This document shows positions 31,693 through 43,141 of a stretch of DNA of 64,000 nucleotides, one piece after another. Position 1 is the first letter of the stretch, and every line of letters begins with the position of its first letter. The notes under the pieces were generated by a model. It was not told the origin of the DNA. It worked only from the letters and a program-made list of their open reading frames with translations, and made no database searches. A program made the translations under genes and the position numbers. Source of the stretch: Rhynchopus sp. YZ270_cl-10 (taxonomy: Eukaryota; Euglenozoa; Diplonemea; Diplonemida; Diplonemidae); NCBI GenBank assembly GCA_964035575.1, contig OZ037902.1, positions 434,001 through 498,000 on the forward strand, written 5' to 3'.

Positions 31693-33254
31693 GTGCAATA
31701 CGCAACTATATATCCCATGGCCGCCTTGGGGGCTTTCCCAGTGTTTGTGGCACCCGCGTGCGGTGATGGTGCATCACATTCCCTTTCCTCCGGGTCGCGG
31801 TGTCTGACTGCACAGCCAAGTAGTGCCCCACGTGCCACTGTCCTGACTTGTCGAGGAGCCTGTCTGACTGCACGGCCAAGTCAACACCGTCAGTTTGCTT
31901 TAGAAAATTTATCTTTCGTTTTTTTTTTTTTGGTCGTTACCTTTATGTTTTTGGTCAGCAAAATCACTTTTACACAACCTGGGGGTACGTGTGCGGTTGC
32001 CAGGTCTCGAAGCCCCCCGGGTGGCGAAAACCGAAAACAACAAAAAAAAAGTATACCCCCCTTACCGGAGTACCTACGGAAGAACCACGGAAGAACCTCG
32101 GAGAATCGGTTTGGGTGGTCACACCACACAAGTGAAAAAAAGTGAAAATACCGTGAAAAAAAGTGCCTCCACAGTAGTTTTATTTTCCGATAAAACAGAG
32201 GAGACAAATTATCGACAATTAAAATTACCCTATTCCAACAGAGCCCCACTAGAACTTTATTTAACAAGTGGAATAAAAGAAAAATAAAACGAAGCTGTGG
32301 GTTGCTGGGGTTGTGGAGGGGTGGGGGAAAAAAAAATACAATTTTCAAATCCGAAAAACAAGAATAGAAGAGAAAAAAAATGCTTAGATCGGAATGGGCC
32401 GCACAGGCTTCACCTTTCCGAAGAGGGAGAAAAGAGACAAAAAAGAAAATGGAAGTACAAGCGCCTCTGTGGACGCAGGAATAGTGCTTGGGTTGTTTTG
32501 TTTTGGCGTGAACGGGAAGACAAGACGTCCTTTGCTCTGTATCGACAAAGCAGTCCAAATTGTCAACAAAAGTATTTCAAACAAAAAAAAAAAGAAAAAA
32601 GAAAAAAAAAGGAAAAGTGGGGTGGGTGCAGACCTAAGTAAGGTTAATTTTTCGGCAAAAGTTGGCCTTGGGGGGTGGGGTGCACGACGCTACATGCCAT
32701 ATGACATGTTAAAAACGATGACGTGCACGTGTCAATATGACATGTGGTGTGTGTTGGTACGTGTCATTCTCCGTATAGGACACACACTGTTCCATGATTT
32801 TGTGAAAAGTTAAAATATGAGCATGCTTCACGTACATACACTCTTCCATCCTTTCCACAAGCGTTATCGTGGGTGTTCGCGCTCCCGTTGCCGTACACAA
32901 AAGCGCTCTCGTGACAGTCTTTAAAAATAAAAAGGCAAAGACGACTGCGCAGTCTTGGTCATCAAAAAGCAAACTCGATAGCAAGTGAGAAGGGGACTTC
33001 CTCACCCTCCCTCCCCTTTCCAAATATTGTAATGAAAGTTCGGGTATAGTATGGTTCTCTTGTGTTTCATTTGTTTTTTTTTTTTTGTTTTTTTGTTTTT
33101 TTTTTTGGGTTAAAAAAACAGCTTGGCAAGACGGAATCAAAGCCTTTGTGTACTCAAAAGGCCTTTTTTTCTTTATTGGATTCGTGTATCTGACATATAA
33201 ACAGTCTTCACAAACTTTTCTTTTTTTATAAAAGGGAACGGTTGCCCAGCGGCG
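31693..33254. other. Intergenic with repeat R3 and a hairpin element
   Basis: Repeat R3 lies inverted at 32170-32290 (compare 19914-19975). A family-1 hairpin is at 32453-32485 (ACAAGCGCCTCTGTGGACGC). Open frames are not recognisable. AT-rich runs near 33080-33105 precede the receptor 3' end on the minus strand. Confidence 0.4.
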
Positions 33255-35614
33255 CTAGATCTTCTTGGACACCCCTGCCCGTCTGAATTGCATGATGTAG
33301 GATCCGTCCTCTGTGTAGTTCTTCCAGAAGAACGCTTGCGCAGGGTGGAGTCTCTCGGGCTTGATCTTGGCCAGCTCAGACATGACATCCTCACGGGAGT
33401 GCTTCTGCACAAGAGCGCCAATGGACTTCAGAATGTCACTGCTTCCTTCAGTTTCCACTTGGTACATCCTGAGGGGCAGAGTGCATATTTTTTTTGTGAT
33501 ATATGAGCAGAAAAAGAGGGGGAAGTTGAAAACGTCTCCAGGGAGTGTACATACCATTCTGTCTCCTCTGTGACGTTGGTGTCTAGCAGCGCACTCACAA
33601 CACACATAGAGGACTCATCCTCCACGAAAGCCACGGTGCGGATGAGGAACCTATCGAACAGTCCGCTGGCGATTCTATCACAACAGCAGACTCTTGTCTG
33701 GCCCTCTGCCTGCGAGAGCGCTGTGGACACTGCGAAGACGTGCTGCAGGGTGGTCTTGCTTTTGTCACCCACGACAGCAAAGTTGCGGAACGTCTGCGAC
33801 CCAATATTCCCATGCCTGAAGGAACGGTGCACAACACCACAGCTGCTGCCATTCGCCTTAAGCATGAGAGCCACACCACAGGCCCGCGTGTTCGCATCAA
33901 TACACTTCTTCACAATGTTAAACGAAATCAGGAACGTACACGGGTCCATCGACGAGCATTGATGGAGCACACCCTGTCCGGTAGTCACCGAGGTCTCCAG
34001 CGCACTGACCATCTTCGCATACCAGGAACCGCCGTCAACGTCAATGGTGTCCTTGATTCTGTACATCATGAGCGACCCTGGTGTAGAGGTGGAGAGCACC
34101 AGGTGTGTGCCCATAGCAGCAGTGACGACCTGGGAGCAGTGTGTGCGTGAAGCGGAGGACCCGTTCCTGCTCCCTGTGGCGCTGATGGTGGTGGGCTCGT
34201 TCTCAGAAGGCGGAACAGAGTCAGTGTCGCGTTCGTCCACGAAGAGATGTGTCGGCAGGAAAGCCTTGTACTCAGCAAGACTCTTGATGCAGAACCGGAT
34301 AGCGTCTTCCACAAGGCACACCTCCTTGCACCCAAAGGCAGGGCTCTCCTTCAGCATGCTGGCAGACGTCTCCAAGTCCATCATCTGCAAAGGCGCAACA
34401 GCAAGCGCAAGTTTGCGCAGTGGGGACGCAATAAGGAAGATCTCAAGCAGACCAATCACAACGTCAAAGACAAACACTGTCACCGCAAAGATGATGAACA
34501 CCGTAACTGCGCTGTTCATCTGTCCCTGGATCGTCGACACGTCTCTGTACCACACCAGGTAGATGCTCGGCAGCTTGTCGTCTGGGTGCGACGACTGCTC
34601 GTGGATGAGTGCCTGCGACATCCAGTGGTCGCCGTCTGCCGTCGACGCACGCACAAAGCTCCCGGGTGCGGTGTTGTTCAGCCTCCGCACCACATCCTGC
34701 GCAACCTTGGGCATCTGCCACAGGTACCGCAGACATGGGTGGAACTCCATCAGGTCGTCGCCACGTGTTGCGTCCTTGCAGTTTGGGTCTGGACGTGCCT
34801 CGGGAAAGTTCCCAGCAAACACAGCGCTCAACGCACCCTTCGCGTTCGAGGCCAACATCAGGTGTGAGTCGGGTGTGTGGTAGGCAGTCAGAATCTCGTC
34901 CCACTTCGACAGCAGAAAGTCGCAGGCAATCAGAACACTGTAGCCAGCAAACAGCGGGTTCGGGATGTTGTTCACAACCACTGCCAAGTCCAGGAATGCG
35001 TACGCGTTGTCGTCCGAGGAGAACCACACAGACGGCTCCGTCCACACTTCCATCGCATTGTGTGCCGCAAACCGGTTGCTTGAGTAGTTGTAGATGTTGT
35101 CTGTCTTCAGCCCTGTCACAGGGTCCAGTGCGTGGCACATGATGCACGGCTTCGCACACTCCGTCGCAGGGTCGTCCACACCAGGAAGGTGCTTGCAGGA
35201 CACGTACTCCCTGTCCCCGTTCTTCAGAGGGTCGTACCACACCGAATCCTGGAAGCCTTCCCCAGTCGCGTTGTTGTAGCCAATGAACTGTCCAGCCTCG
35301 AGCCCGTCCTGCCCACGCTTCAGGTCCGTGAACACACGCTCCTTCACCCACGTCGACATGTCAGCTGGGTTGTTCAGACCCTGGTACTGTTGCAGCATGT
35401 CCCCGTAGCTGCGACACGTCCACAGCGTTTGGTCAAGCGCCCCTTTCGTGCTGTCGCCCAACGCCTGCAGATCCGACTGACTCACCTCCTCCACTGTGTC
35501 CGTCAGCACCGAGAGCCCCTGGTAGTACATCACGAGACCACCTCCGAGGGACGCAATCGTCGACGTCAGTCCCGTGAATATCACGAACCATGTTGTTGAG
35601 AACCTGACAGGCAT
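33255..35614 (-). CDS. Two-TM receptor with CxxCH ectodomain and degenerate cyclase-like domain, second complete copy
   Basis: Exons 35614-33555 and 33468-33255 are joined over an 86-bp intron (GTATGT...CCTCAG), giving 757 residues; the junction reads TEW-MYQVE, like the copy at 5077. Residues 1 to about 460 are almost identical to that copy (TM1, glycosylatable ectodomain, CIMCH motif, TM2, HAMP-like segment). After LFVDE the cytosolic linker and cyclase-like domain differ substantially, although motifs such as CGVVHRSFRHG and GSQTFRNFAVVG and a few identical DNA patches remain. The C-terminal exon is also diverged and ends AGVSKKI. It likely senses an external ligand or redox/haem state and signals through an adenylate-cyclase-type fold, but lack of obvious metal-binding aspartates leaves activity doubtful. 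Unlike the other copies its upstream region is a modular repeat from 35664. Confidence 0.88.
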
Positions 35615-35663
35615 GGTGCCTTGAGTTGTGTGTCACCTGGATGTGGGGAAGGTGGGTGTACAA

Positions 35664-36345
35664 ACTTCTCTGTTACTTTCAGAGTTCTTTCCAAGAAAGA
35701 GGAATACCATCGGAACATGCGCGCACGTTGTGTTCCACATGAAATGCGGAATGTATCTCGCTCGGACATACGACGCATACGTGAGAGAGGACACGCCACG
35801 TTCTGCCTGGTCCATTCTGACTGAATACTGGTGTTGTGTGAGTTGAGCTTTGGCCCAAGTGGCAGGCATGTGTGCCGTGTTATCTCAGAGGGGACAAGTC
35901 GACCTCTCCCCTCGCAATGGTGGATCAAGGGGGGTGTGCGTAAAACTCTTGTTTCAATATTCGACATTGAAATGGTGGACAGAGATGAATGTGCCCTCAC
36001 TATGCACATCACAAGGTAAAGGAAAAGACACAACTCAGACGGGTAACGGGGTTATGTTCGATGTTACAAGCTATCCCGCATGTGGATCTGTGGGACCGGA
36101 GAGTGGTTTGTCATCATTGGTGTGCTGTGCTCTTCAAAGAAGTCTCCCGACAATCTAGGGGCCTCATAAGTATGTAGACTTACTGACCAGGAAAATGCCG
36201 ATTTGCTTTTGTTGTTGCAAAGAAGAAGCAAGGATCAGCTAAAAGACGAAATTCAAGAACAAAAAGCTCTCATTGACCATTTAGATCTCAACGCGTCAGA
36301 GGTGATAAGGTTTTCATCCTGTGCACAATGCCTTTCTTCTTTAAG
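35664..36345 (-). promoter_or_regulatory. Modular upstream repeat, copy 1 (modules M4-M2-M1-M3)
   Basis: Starts 50 bp upstream of the receptor ATG. Order from the gene outward: M4 (35755-35890, CTCGCTCGGACATACGACGC), M2 (35889-36005, AAGTCGACCTCTCCCCTCGC), M1 (36008-36140, ACTCAGACGGGTAACGGGG), M3 (36150-36340, AATCTAGGGGCCTCATAAG). The same modules, in other orders, lie upstream of the OTU gene and the secreted-protein gene. Short frames within them (LARTYDAYVRE, KDQLKDEIQEQK) are protein-like, so exons of a decayed gene family are an alternative. Confidence 0.6.
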
Positions 36346-37840
36346 TACGAACCTTGAAGGCATGTCGTCTCCTACGAGACAGAGGACAAATATTCTATTG
36401 CCCCCCCTACCTACTTTGTGGACATTTAGGTTTTGAGCATTCTTTTTAATCGTTTATGTTGGTGAACAATCACCAGAATGGGTTTTTTTGGCGGGTATTG
36501 GTTTTCTGGTAGGCTTTGAGCTTGTTCAGGCCCAAACCCTAATTGAAATGAAAAAAAAAAAAAGTAATAAATCGTTTCACCCTCTCTAGAAAGGCTTGAG
36601 CTGACGAGACGTATTCTAGTCTACCGCTATAGTTTTGAAAGAAACGCTCTACAGCTCCTTATGGTCATACATCACGAAAGTGTAGTTTTGAAGCGCACAA
36701 CCTTTCTGTGGTGAATGTATTCATACATTCCCACACAAAAAAAAGACCAGATTCTTTCAATGCATTCAATTTGTTGGAAAATAATGCATTTTTCCACGTT
36801 GTTTTAGCGACAAATTCACCAAATTTGCCAAAAAAAATAATCCAAAAACAAAACAAAACAAAATAAACGATCTTGAAGATGGAATACCCCAGCTTTCAAA
36901 AGAGAGAGAGAGAGATCGTCATTTTTTTTGTTCAAAATATTACCAAAGGGTTAGAAAGGATGTTGCTTTATTATCGGAGGGGTAAAAAAAAAACCATCCT
37001 TAGAGTTTTTTGAACGACAATCACTTTTTACTACTGGTATAAAGATCAGTCTGTACTCAATGTCGGCCGTATCCTTTTTGTCCTCTCATCTTTTATTGCG
37101 TTCTCTAAGGGGGTGTCAATACATAAAGGAGAAGATTTGGTTAAGATGAACCGAAGCCTCTCTCTAGTGGCCTTGGCCGTCAACCACTCAACGTAAAGTT
37201 GAAAAATACAAACTTAACACTCATCACACGATAAAACCCATGGGAGAGAGGTTGTGAAATGCACACAATCCTCTGCCTGGGTTGTTTGGTGAGGCGTGGG
37301 CTCTGCAGTGCGGTTCGTCTCTAGAACTGCAAAAGTGTGTTCAAAATGCTTTTGTTTCTATTTTCCTCTTTCATTTTATGAGGTGACAAAAAAAAAATGC
37401 AAAACACCTTGTTGTGGACTCTGCAGGTACACACATAACACATCATAATGTTACAACTCTCCGAAAAATCGAAAAAAGTGTTCAGAATATTTACCATGTT
37501 TAGTTACAATGTTACGGTTACGGGAAAATGCAACGATGAAAGTGGAGCTTTGCAAAAGTGCAACTCACTTTAATCAATTTTATTGAAAAAAATATAAAAT
37601 AAATCACACGATCATAACAACACCAAAGCTACAAAATAAAAAAGTTACAGAAGACGAGGCAAGCAGAAAGGCATAACTGTTTAGTTTTGGAAACGGGTGG
37701 GAAGAGGGCAGGAGAAAAGAGGGGAGAAAATGAACGATGAATGCACTCTCGTCCATCTCAAAAAGGTCAGCGAAGAAAAAAAAAAAGGAATAGTTATTGA
37801 TGTAAGCACCTCCAACTGACCACATGATGCCAGCCATCCG
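36346..37840. other. AT-rich intergenic with repeat R4 and hairpin elements
   Basis: Repeat R4 at 37238-37395 (CCATGGGAGAGAGGTTGTG, GTGGGCTCTGCAG) has a direct copy at 63545-63705. Hairpin elements lie at 37146-37180 (GAAGCCTCTCTCTAG) and 37797-37840 (AAGCACCTCCAACTGACC). No gene is supported. Confidence 0.45.
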
Positions 37841-37848
37841 GATGAAAT

Positions 37849-38806
37849 CAGGGGAGGAGCTTGGGGGTTAAATCGGGTCAGATTGACCCGATTTCCTTAG
37901 GCCCCATAGAAAAAAACGGGTCAGGGCAAAAAAAAAAAAAAAAAACTATAGATTTTTGAGGGAAAAAATCAAAAAAATAGGGTACTCTACTTGTCGCATG
38001 AGGGGGTCTGAGAAGGATGAGGAACTGCTATGTGACCCCATCGCGACGAGCACGAAGCTCAAAGAAGCCAGAATGCCCTCATACGCGCGCTCCACCCCGA
38101 TCAAACCCGAACCCAAGAGGGATGCCGAACTCGACCTAGCCGTTAGGTCCCACCTTTGGGCAAAATAATATGGGATCGCAACAGACGGGTGCAACCTTAT
38201 GCGAGGCAAACAAGGGGGCGTTCAGTTTTTTTGTACGCGGTTGGAAAAACTGGCACTCCATCTGGGTGTGGTGGCAGGTACACTGCCTGAACATACAGTG
38301 TGTAACCGCCACCGCTTCACCCGGTCATCGGCGCCACCTGCACCCTTCTTAAAGACACGTACCGGGTTTTTAAAAAAGGCCACCAAGCGCAAAACCTCGC
38401 CACCGACGACGAAATCAAAAGCGCTTGCTTGGACATCAACGGGTTTGGTTACTGGCGCGAGCTGACGATCCAGATATTCGGAACGCCCTCCGACATTTGC
38501 TCGAAGGGGACACCCGCCCAGAGAAAGTACCTGAACTGGCGAGGGCCTACACACATTCCACACCTCCATTGCGCAACCCTACCTTGATGACCTCATCGCC
38601 AGTGTCAAGGGCAACATGCATTCCGCGGGGGTGGTGCAACATTTGTGTATCATCAACGTGTACCATTTTGTGAAACGCGCCTTCTCATTCTGCATGTGTC
38701 TTCACAAGAGCTTTTCCGCCGAAGGCGGAAAAGCTCGGGACCTGACCCGATTTAACAGAATTTGACCCGATTTTGCCCCAAACCCATATTCCAAGCTCCT
38801 GCCCTG
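37849..38806 (+). mobile_element. hAT deletion derivative with transposase remnant, copy B, 958 bp
   Basis: Inverted terminal repeats CAGGGGAGGAGCTTGG and CCAAGCTCCTGCCCTG, flanked by perfect 8-bp duplications GATGAAAT (37841-37848 and 38807-38814). It is 280 bp longer than copy A (15419-16096, opposite orientation). The extra part encodes GIATDGCNLMRGKQGGV (about 38172-38225), which resembles the second-aspartate region of hAT transposases, followed by an HTVCNRH stretch. The frame is interrupted by stops and shifts, for example a stop at 38166-38168, so this copy is non-autonomous. Confidence 0.88.
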
Positions 38807-38818
38807 GATGAAATCACA

Positions 38819-38858
<40 letters not shown>

Positions 38859-38876
38859 GAAGTATCGCAAAATAAT

Positions 38877-39266
38877 CCGCTAAAAGGAGGTGAATACGTA
38901 ATTTTATTTCACGGGAAATAAAGTATACGAAAGGATTTGGCACTTTTAGCGTGACTTATTTATTGTGCAATAACTAACGAGTATGTGTCCTCACAGGAAG
39001 CTCTCAGGGAAAAAAAAAAAAAAGAGCGTGAAAAAAAAAAAAAAAAAGCTCTCATTACCCTCCCGCCAGCGCTACCGGGTCCCGCGGACCCCTAGATAGG
39101 CCCGCTGAGGGGCTGGCGGGATTGAGGAGGCTGGAGGGAGGCTAAAAAAGGCTGGACGGTCCCTCCAGCCCTACTACCTACATGTACCAAAATTTAGCGT
39201 GAAATTATCATTAAATAAAATCCCGCTAAAAGTGCCAAATCCTTCGTATACTTTATTTCCCAGGGG
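38877..39266. mobile_element. Inverted-repeat element with Cg-rich central hairpin
   Basis: The left arm (about 38908-38948, GGAAATAAAGTATACGAA...CACTTTTAGCG) is mirrored by the right arm (39216-39262, CGCTAAAAGTGCCAAATCC...). A central block has CCCGCCAGC/GCTGGCGGG. It follows a 36-base A run (38821-38856). The arms share layout with the 19765 MITE family. No target duplication is certain. Confidence 0.5.
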
Positions 39267-39724
39267 AATAAAAAGGATGAAAATGCAAAACGCCTCTGCG
39301 GACGCAGTCACCAAAAAAAAGTGGAGCCCCCTCTAGGTGTATACACTAATACAACCAAGTATTCAAAAAAAGACAGCCCACCCCCTCCACAGAGTTACTC
39401 CGCCTTTTCTCTGTGGTACTTTACCTTTTTTTTGTTGTAGCGACACAAAATCTTTCCCCCCCCTCCCCCGCCTATCACAAAACCCCCCTAATTTTTATTA
39501 CATTTTTACCATCATGAAAACCCCCCCCCTCGTTGCACACGATTAGTTGCAAAACAGCACGACAACCCCTGTTTTTTTCTCTTTCTCCCCCATCCCCCTT
39601 TTAAAAAAAAACACAATATTTCCCTCCAAATTAGGTGACATTTTGCAAGACACCCCTTTGAAGGGAACACACCCCGTACTCTCTCTTCTCTCACTCTCCC
39701 TCTCTCTTTCTAGCACCCCCCATA
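39267..39724. other. Pyrimidine-rich intergenic with hairpin element
   Basis: Family-1 hairpin at 39280-39315 (GCAAAACGCCTCTGCGGACGC). The remainder is C/T-rich on the plus strand and is the 3' flank of the phosphatase. No gene is supported. Confidence 0.4.
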
Positions 39725-41154
39725 TCACTCCTCAGAGAGCAGCCGTTCCTCTTCTGTTGAAGGTCCTGATTGGCCGCTTTGCGCTCTGTTGACCATAACC
39801 ATGTCTTCGTCTTCCGTGTCGTCCAGGAGCACACCCGAACCTGAGGAGGCGGGCTGGCTGCTTGCCCCCCCCACAGCCACAGCAGAGACAACCGGCTGCT
39901 GTTTGAACTGCAAAATCAAAATCGACATATTATCACACCCAATCCCAAACGGACGAGGCGACATAATCGATTTAAACAAATCCGACGAAATCGCAGACAG
40001 ATCCTCTGTCGGGTTTTGCGTCAACCTCTTTTTAATAAAATCAACACACTGTTGGGACGACATGCAGTCCCAGATGCCGTCGCAGGCGATTATGATAAAT
40101 TCGGTTTCTGCCGTCATTTTTGAGGTAATAATTTCTGGGACGACCGAGACCATTTCTTCGTGAGGATTGCCACCTTGGAGACCGTTGTTTTTGAAGTTGA
40201 AATCTCCGAGGGCACGGCTCATGGCAAGGGAACCCATGACTCTGCCGTTGGCGACGAAGCCTCCTGCACGCATGATGCGGTCGTGCTCTGCTGGCAAGGT
40301 AGGCTTGTGGTCAATCGAGAAGTCCACTGCCTTGCCACCTTCGCATGCCACACAACGGCTGTCCCCCACGTTTGCGCAGTACAAATCGCCCTCGGGGGTC
40401 ATCAGTAGTGTCACCCCCGTGCTCCCGCCCGCCACAGAGTTCCGCTTCAACTCCCGATCCACAGCAATGAAGCCCTCCGTCAGCGCCCCCTTGTAGTTCC
40501 CCTCAGCAAAGTGGCTTGAGGATTCGATGTGCGTGATAAGGTGTTTGCTGCTCCATTCTGCAACAGCAGGGCCGCAGTGGCCGTCGAAGACACCTGAGAG
40601 AGGGTGTGTGTTGTGTTGTGGTGTTAAAAAGTTTCATTTCTTTTCCAAATGGAATTAAAAGACTGTTGTAATGTTGGCGAAAAAAGGGGTGTATTTTTTC
40701 GCCATCTTTGGGCTCGGAAATACGTTGTGCCATACCAAAGAAGCGGTGGTGTGGGTTAGCGTCGGAAACGGACATGAGAATAGTGTGTGCGTCTTCCATG
40801 TTCCGCCGCCACCCTTGCATCGAACAGCTGCCAAGGCGGATGTAGTCGTCCTGTGTTAGGTGTTAGGTGTTTGGAGTGGCATGGGTGGACATAGTTAACC
40901 CTCTTGGTCTGACCCAAAAAAAAACATAGTAACTCTGCAGTAAAAGGAAAGGGATTTTCGTTGATTGCTCAATTACCCTGTTGGCACAGTACACAACGCC
41001 AATGAGAGGCGACACACCAATACCCCCTAGTCCATAGTATTATGCAGCGACACATTCGCCCACACAACACAAAACACAAACATACCTCAATATCGTCGAC
41101 CTCCTTGTCGGTGATGGCCTGTGGCAGCAGGTCGCTTCTGGCTAGGAGGGAGCG
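39725..41154 (-). CDS. PP2C-type (PPM) Mg/Mn-dependent Ser/Thr phosphatase, 5' exon not found
   Basis: Three exons are recognised: 41154-41086 (RSLLARSDLLPQAITDKEVDDIE), 40850-40736 and 40593-39725, with introns 41085-40851 (GTATG...ACACAG) and 40735-40594 (GTATGG...CTCTCAG). Together they encode about 350 residues. It dephosphorylates Ser/Thr on proteins in a metal-dependent way. All PP2C landmarks are present: RRNMEDAHT and FDGHCGP (metal-binding Glu/Asp), GGSTG, NVGDSR, SRALGDF, CDGIWD and GCDNMS. The C-terminal 55 residues are a Gly/Ser/acidic tail. The start codon lies upstream of 41154 and is not located; a frame beginning at 41298 is continuous but AT-rich and unconvincing. The first recognised intron contains a fragment shared with 2590-2650. 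Confidence 0.92.
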
Positions 41155-41204
41155 CTGTGTGGGGAGGATTAAAAAGTTGGTGGCAAAGGTAAATTTGAAA
41201 AGAT

Positions 41205-41292
41205 TTACCGTCTTCGTAAAAATGTTCGACCGTAAAAAAGGACGAACTTCCTGAAAAATCCTGAAAAGGACGAACTTTATTACGAAGACGGT
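41205..41292. repeat. Palindrome in the PP2C 5' flank/intron
   Basis: TACCGTCTTCGTAA at the left is mirrored by TTACGAAGACGGTA at the right; between them AAAGGACGAACTT occurs twice and TCCTGAAAA repeats. Probably a small MITE in the first intron or 5' leader. Confidence 0.5.
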
Positions 41293-41384
41293 ACACATCT
41301 TTACCCACTTTCAAAAAATATGGTGGTTTTTCTCTTTTTTGCTTGCCAAAGGGCATTTTATCCAGACGTATCTAGGTCAGCTCT

Positions 41385-41540
41385 TCACTGCGTAGGTGGA
41401 CATACTTTACTCCGCATGACAAAGCACTCCAACACCAACTCCAGCGCTAGGTAGATCAGGATCGCCATCAGCAGCCCCAACTGGAACACACTGCACACCA
41501 TCACCACAAAGGCAAACTTCACCAGCGCCGAGCCAAACAT
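41385..41540 (-). CDS. Small single-TM protein, possible C-terminal exon
   Basis: From an ATG at 41540 the frame encodes 51 residues (MFGSALVKFAFVVMVCSVFQL...) with one strong TM segment of about 23-30 residues and a short cytosolic or lumenal tail ending KVCPPTQ. The frame is open and GC-rich upstream to a possible acceptor TTTTGTTAG near 41640 (SKAGVADVSFATRGGCG...), so the true start may lie in an upstream exon. No homology recognised. Confidence 0.4.
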   Translation of the reverse strand: MFGSALVKFAFVVMVCSVFQLGLLMAILIYLALELVLECFVMRSKVCPPTQ

Positions 41541-41640
41541 CTTGACTACGTGCCCCACACCCCCTAGCGCCTCGCACGTTCCCCCCACCCCACACCCCCC
41601 TCTCGTTGCAAACGAGACGTCCGCTACACCGGCTTTGCTC

Positions 41641-43141
41641 TAACAAAAAAGACAAACAAAAGAGAAACAACAACGCTGTTTGAAAAACGCTGTTGTGTTT
41701 TGTGTTGTGTGTTGCTGTTCTGTGCTGGGTGGGGTTTGTGGGGGTGTGTGGTGGGAGAGAGACGGGAAGAGTAATTCGGGTCATAAAAAGAGAAGTTGAA
41801 AGTGCAAACCACCTCACTCATCGGTGAACGCAAGGCACTGAAATGTAAAAGGCACGGCGACTTCGGGGGGCAAGATGATGTATACTGTACTTCAAACTAC
41901 AACACTACCTTTTGGGTGTTAACGTTGTCAGCGTAAAAGGCATTTTTTGTGCCTACAATTGGGTTAAGGCTATTAACCACCAAAAAGGACTTTGCCCTTC
42001 TGCATTGTGAGAGAGGGGGCATTTGGTTGCAAAAAACTGCAAGAAGTACACATTCTCGCAGCACAACCTTTTGTCTGAGATCTGCGGCGGCACACTTTTG
42101 CGAAAAGAAGGCAGAAGCGGGAGATTTTTCTGAGGAACAACGTTCGGAAGATTGTGTCCACTGCTCTTTTTCAGTTGTGCAAGCTAGCTACGAATCTACA
42201 ATCAGGGAGGGGGTGGAGTGATCTTTCGTTTTTTTTCTTCAAAAGCACAAAATCAGACTTTCCAAAAAAGGGGGTGAAAAAAAAACTGGACAAAATGTCA
42301 ACAGAAATGATTCTTTGGGATACACAAATAGCTTCGCATATACTTCACATCAAAGAAGGGAAGTACAAAGGACGTTGTATACGGATACATCCAAAGGAAA
42401 ATTGTAGTTGATGCAGGCACCTCCGACTGACCCACTGTGTACGATGCCAGCCAACCGGATGAAAGCACAATAAAAAAGACTTGAAATCCAAATCTCGACT
42501 GTGTACCATTGGTGCGTGACCAGTATGAGGGTCGACCCGAACCATGCTGGAAAAAAAAAACATAATACAGTGCCATCACTATGCAACAATGAACACTTCG
42601 GAAGGAGTGTTCTATTCACACTGGGTTGCACAACTGGGAAACGAATGGGGGGTGGTATGCAATGGTCGCAATATAATTGTAAAAAAGAAAAAGAAGTTTG
42701 AATGTGCAAACGCCTCACCGTTCATGCAAGCACCACAAAGAAAATTTGTACGACTCGTACACACATCTTGAAAGGGGAAAAAAAAAATGTAAAACTGTCA
42801 ATAACAATGCACAAAAAGGCCGTCGTTTTCTCTTCAAACTCTTTTATGACACGTATTTGCTCTTCTCTTTCTTTTGAGCATATGGCAGAGGCTTGATAGA
42901 ATGGTTTACTCCCATTTTTTTGCTGTAAAACAAAGACGGGAAACACATCAACACATAAACTTGACAAAAAAAATTTTTTGACTTGCACCAAACCCTCTCC
43001 TAAACAATGCACTTTTTTGGTACAACGACCGCACTGGGTGGACCCCACCCCCAACCCATGCAGTCCTACGCCCTATATGTCCATTTTCGGGAATGCATCT
43101 AATAACCCACCCCTTAACTCCCAACCCAATGGAGAGCCTCC
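41641..43141. other. AT-rich intergenic with several hairpin elements
   Basis: Hairpin members at 41797-41842, 42412-42470 (GGCACCTCCGACTGACC), 42700-42722 and 42738-42775 (GTACGACTCGTAC). On the minus strand 42790-42925 there is an exon-like frame after an acceptor TGTTTTACAG (YQASAICSKEREEQIRVIKE), perhaps a 3' exon of the unknown gene that follows upstream. The segment 43035-43090 is similar to 46155-46195. Confidence 0.35.
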
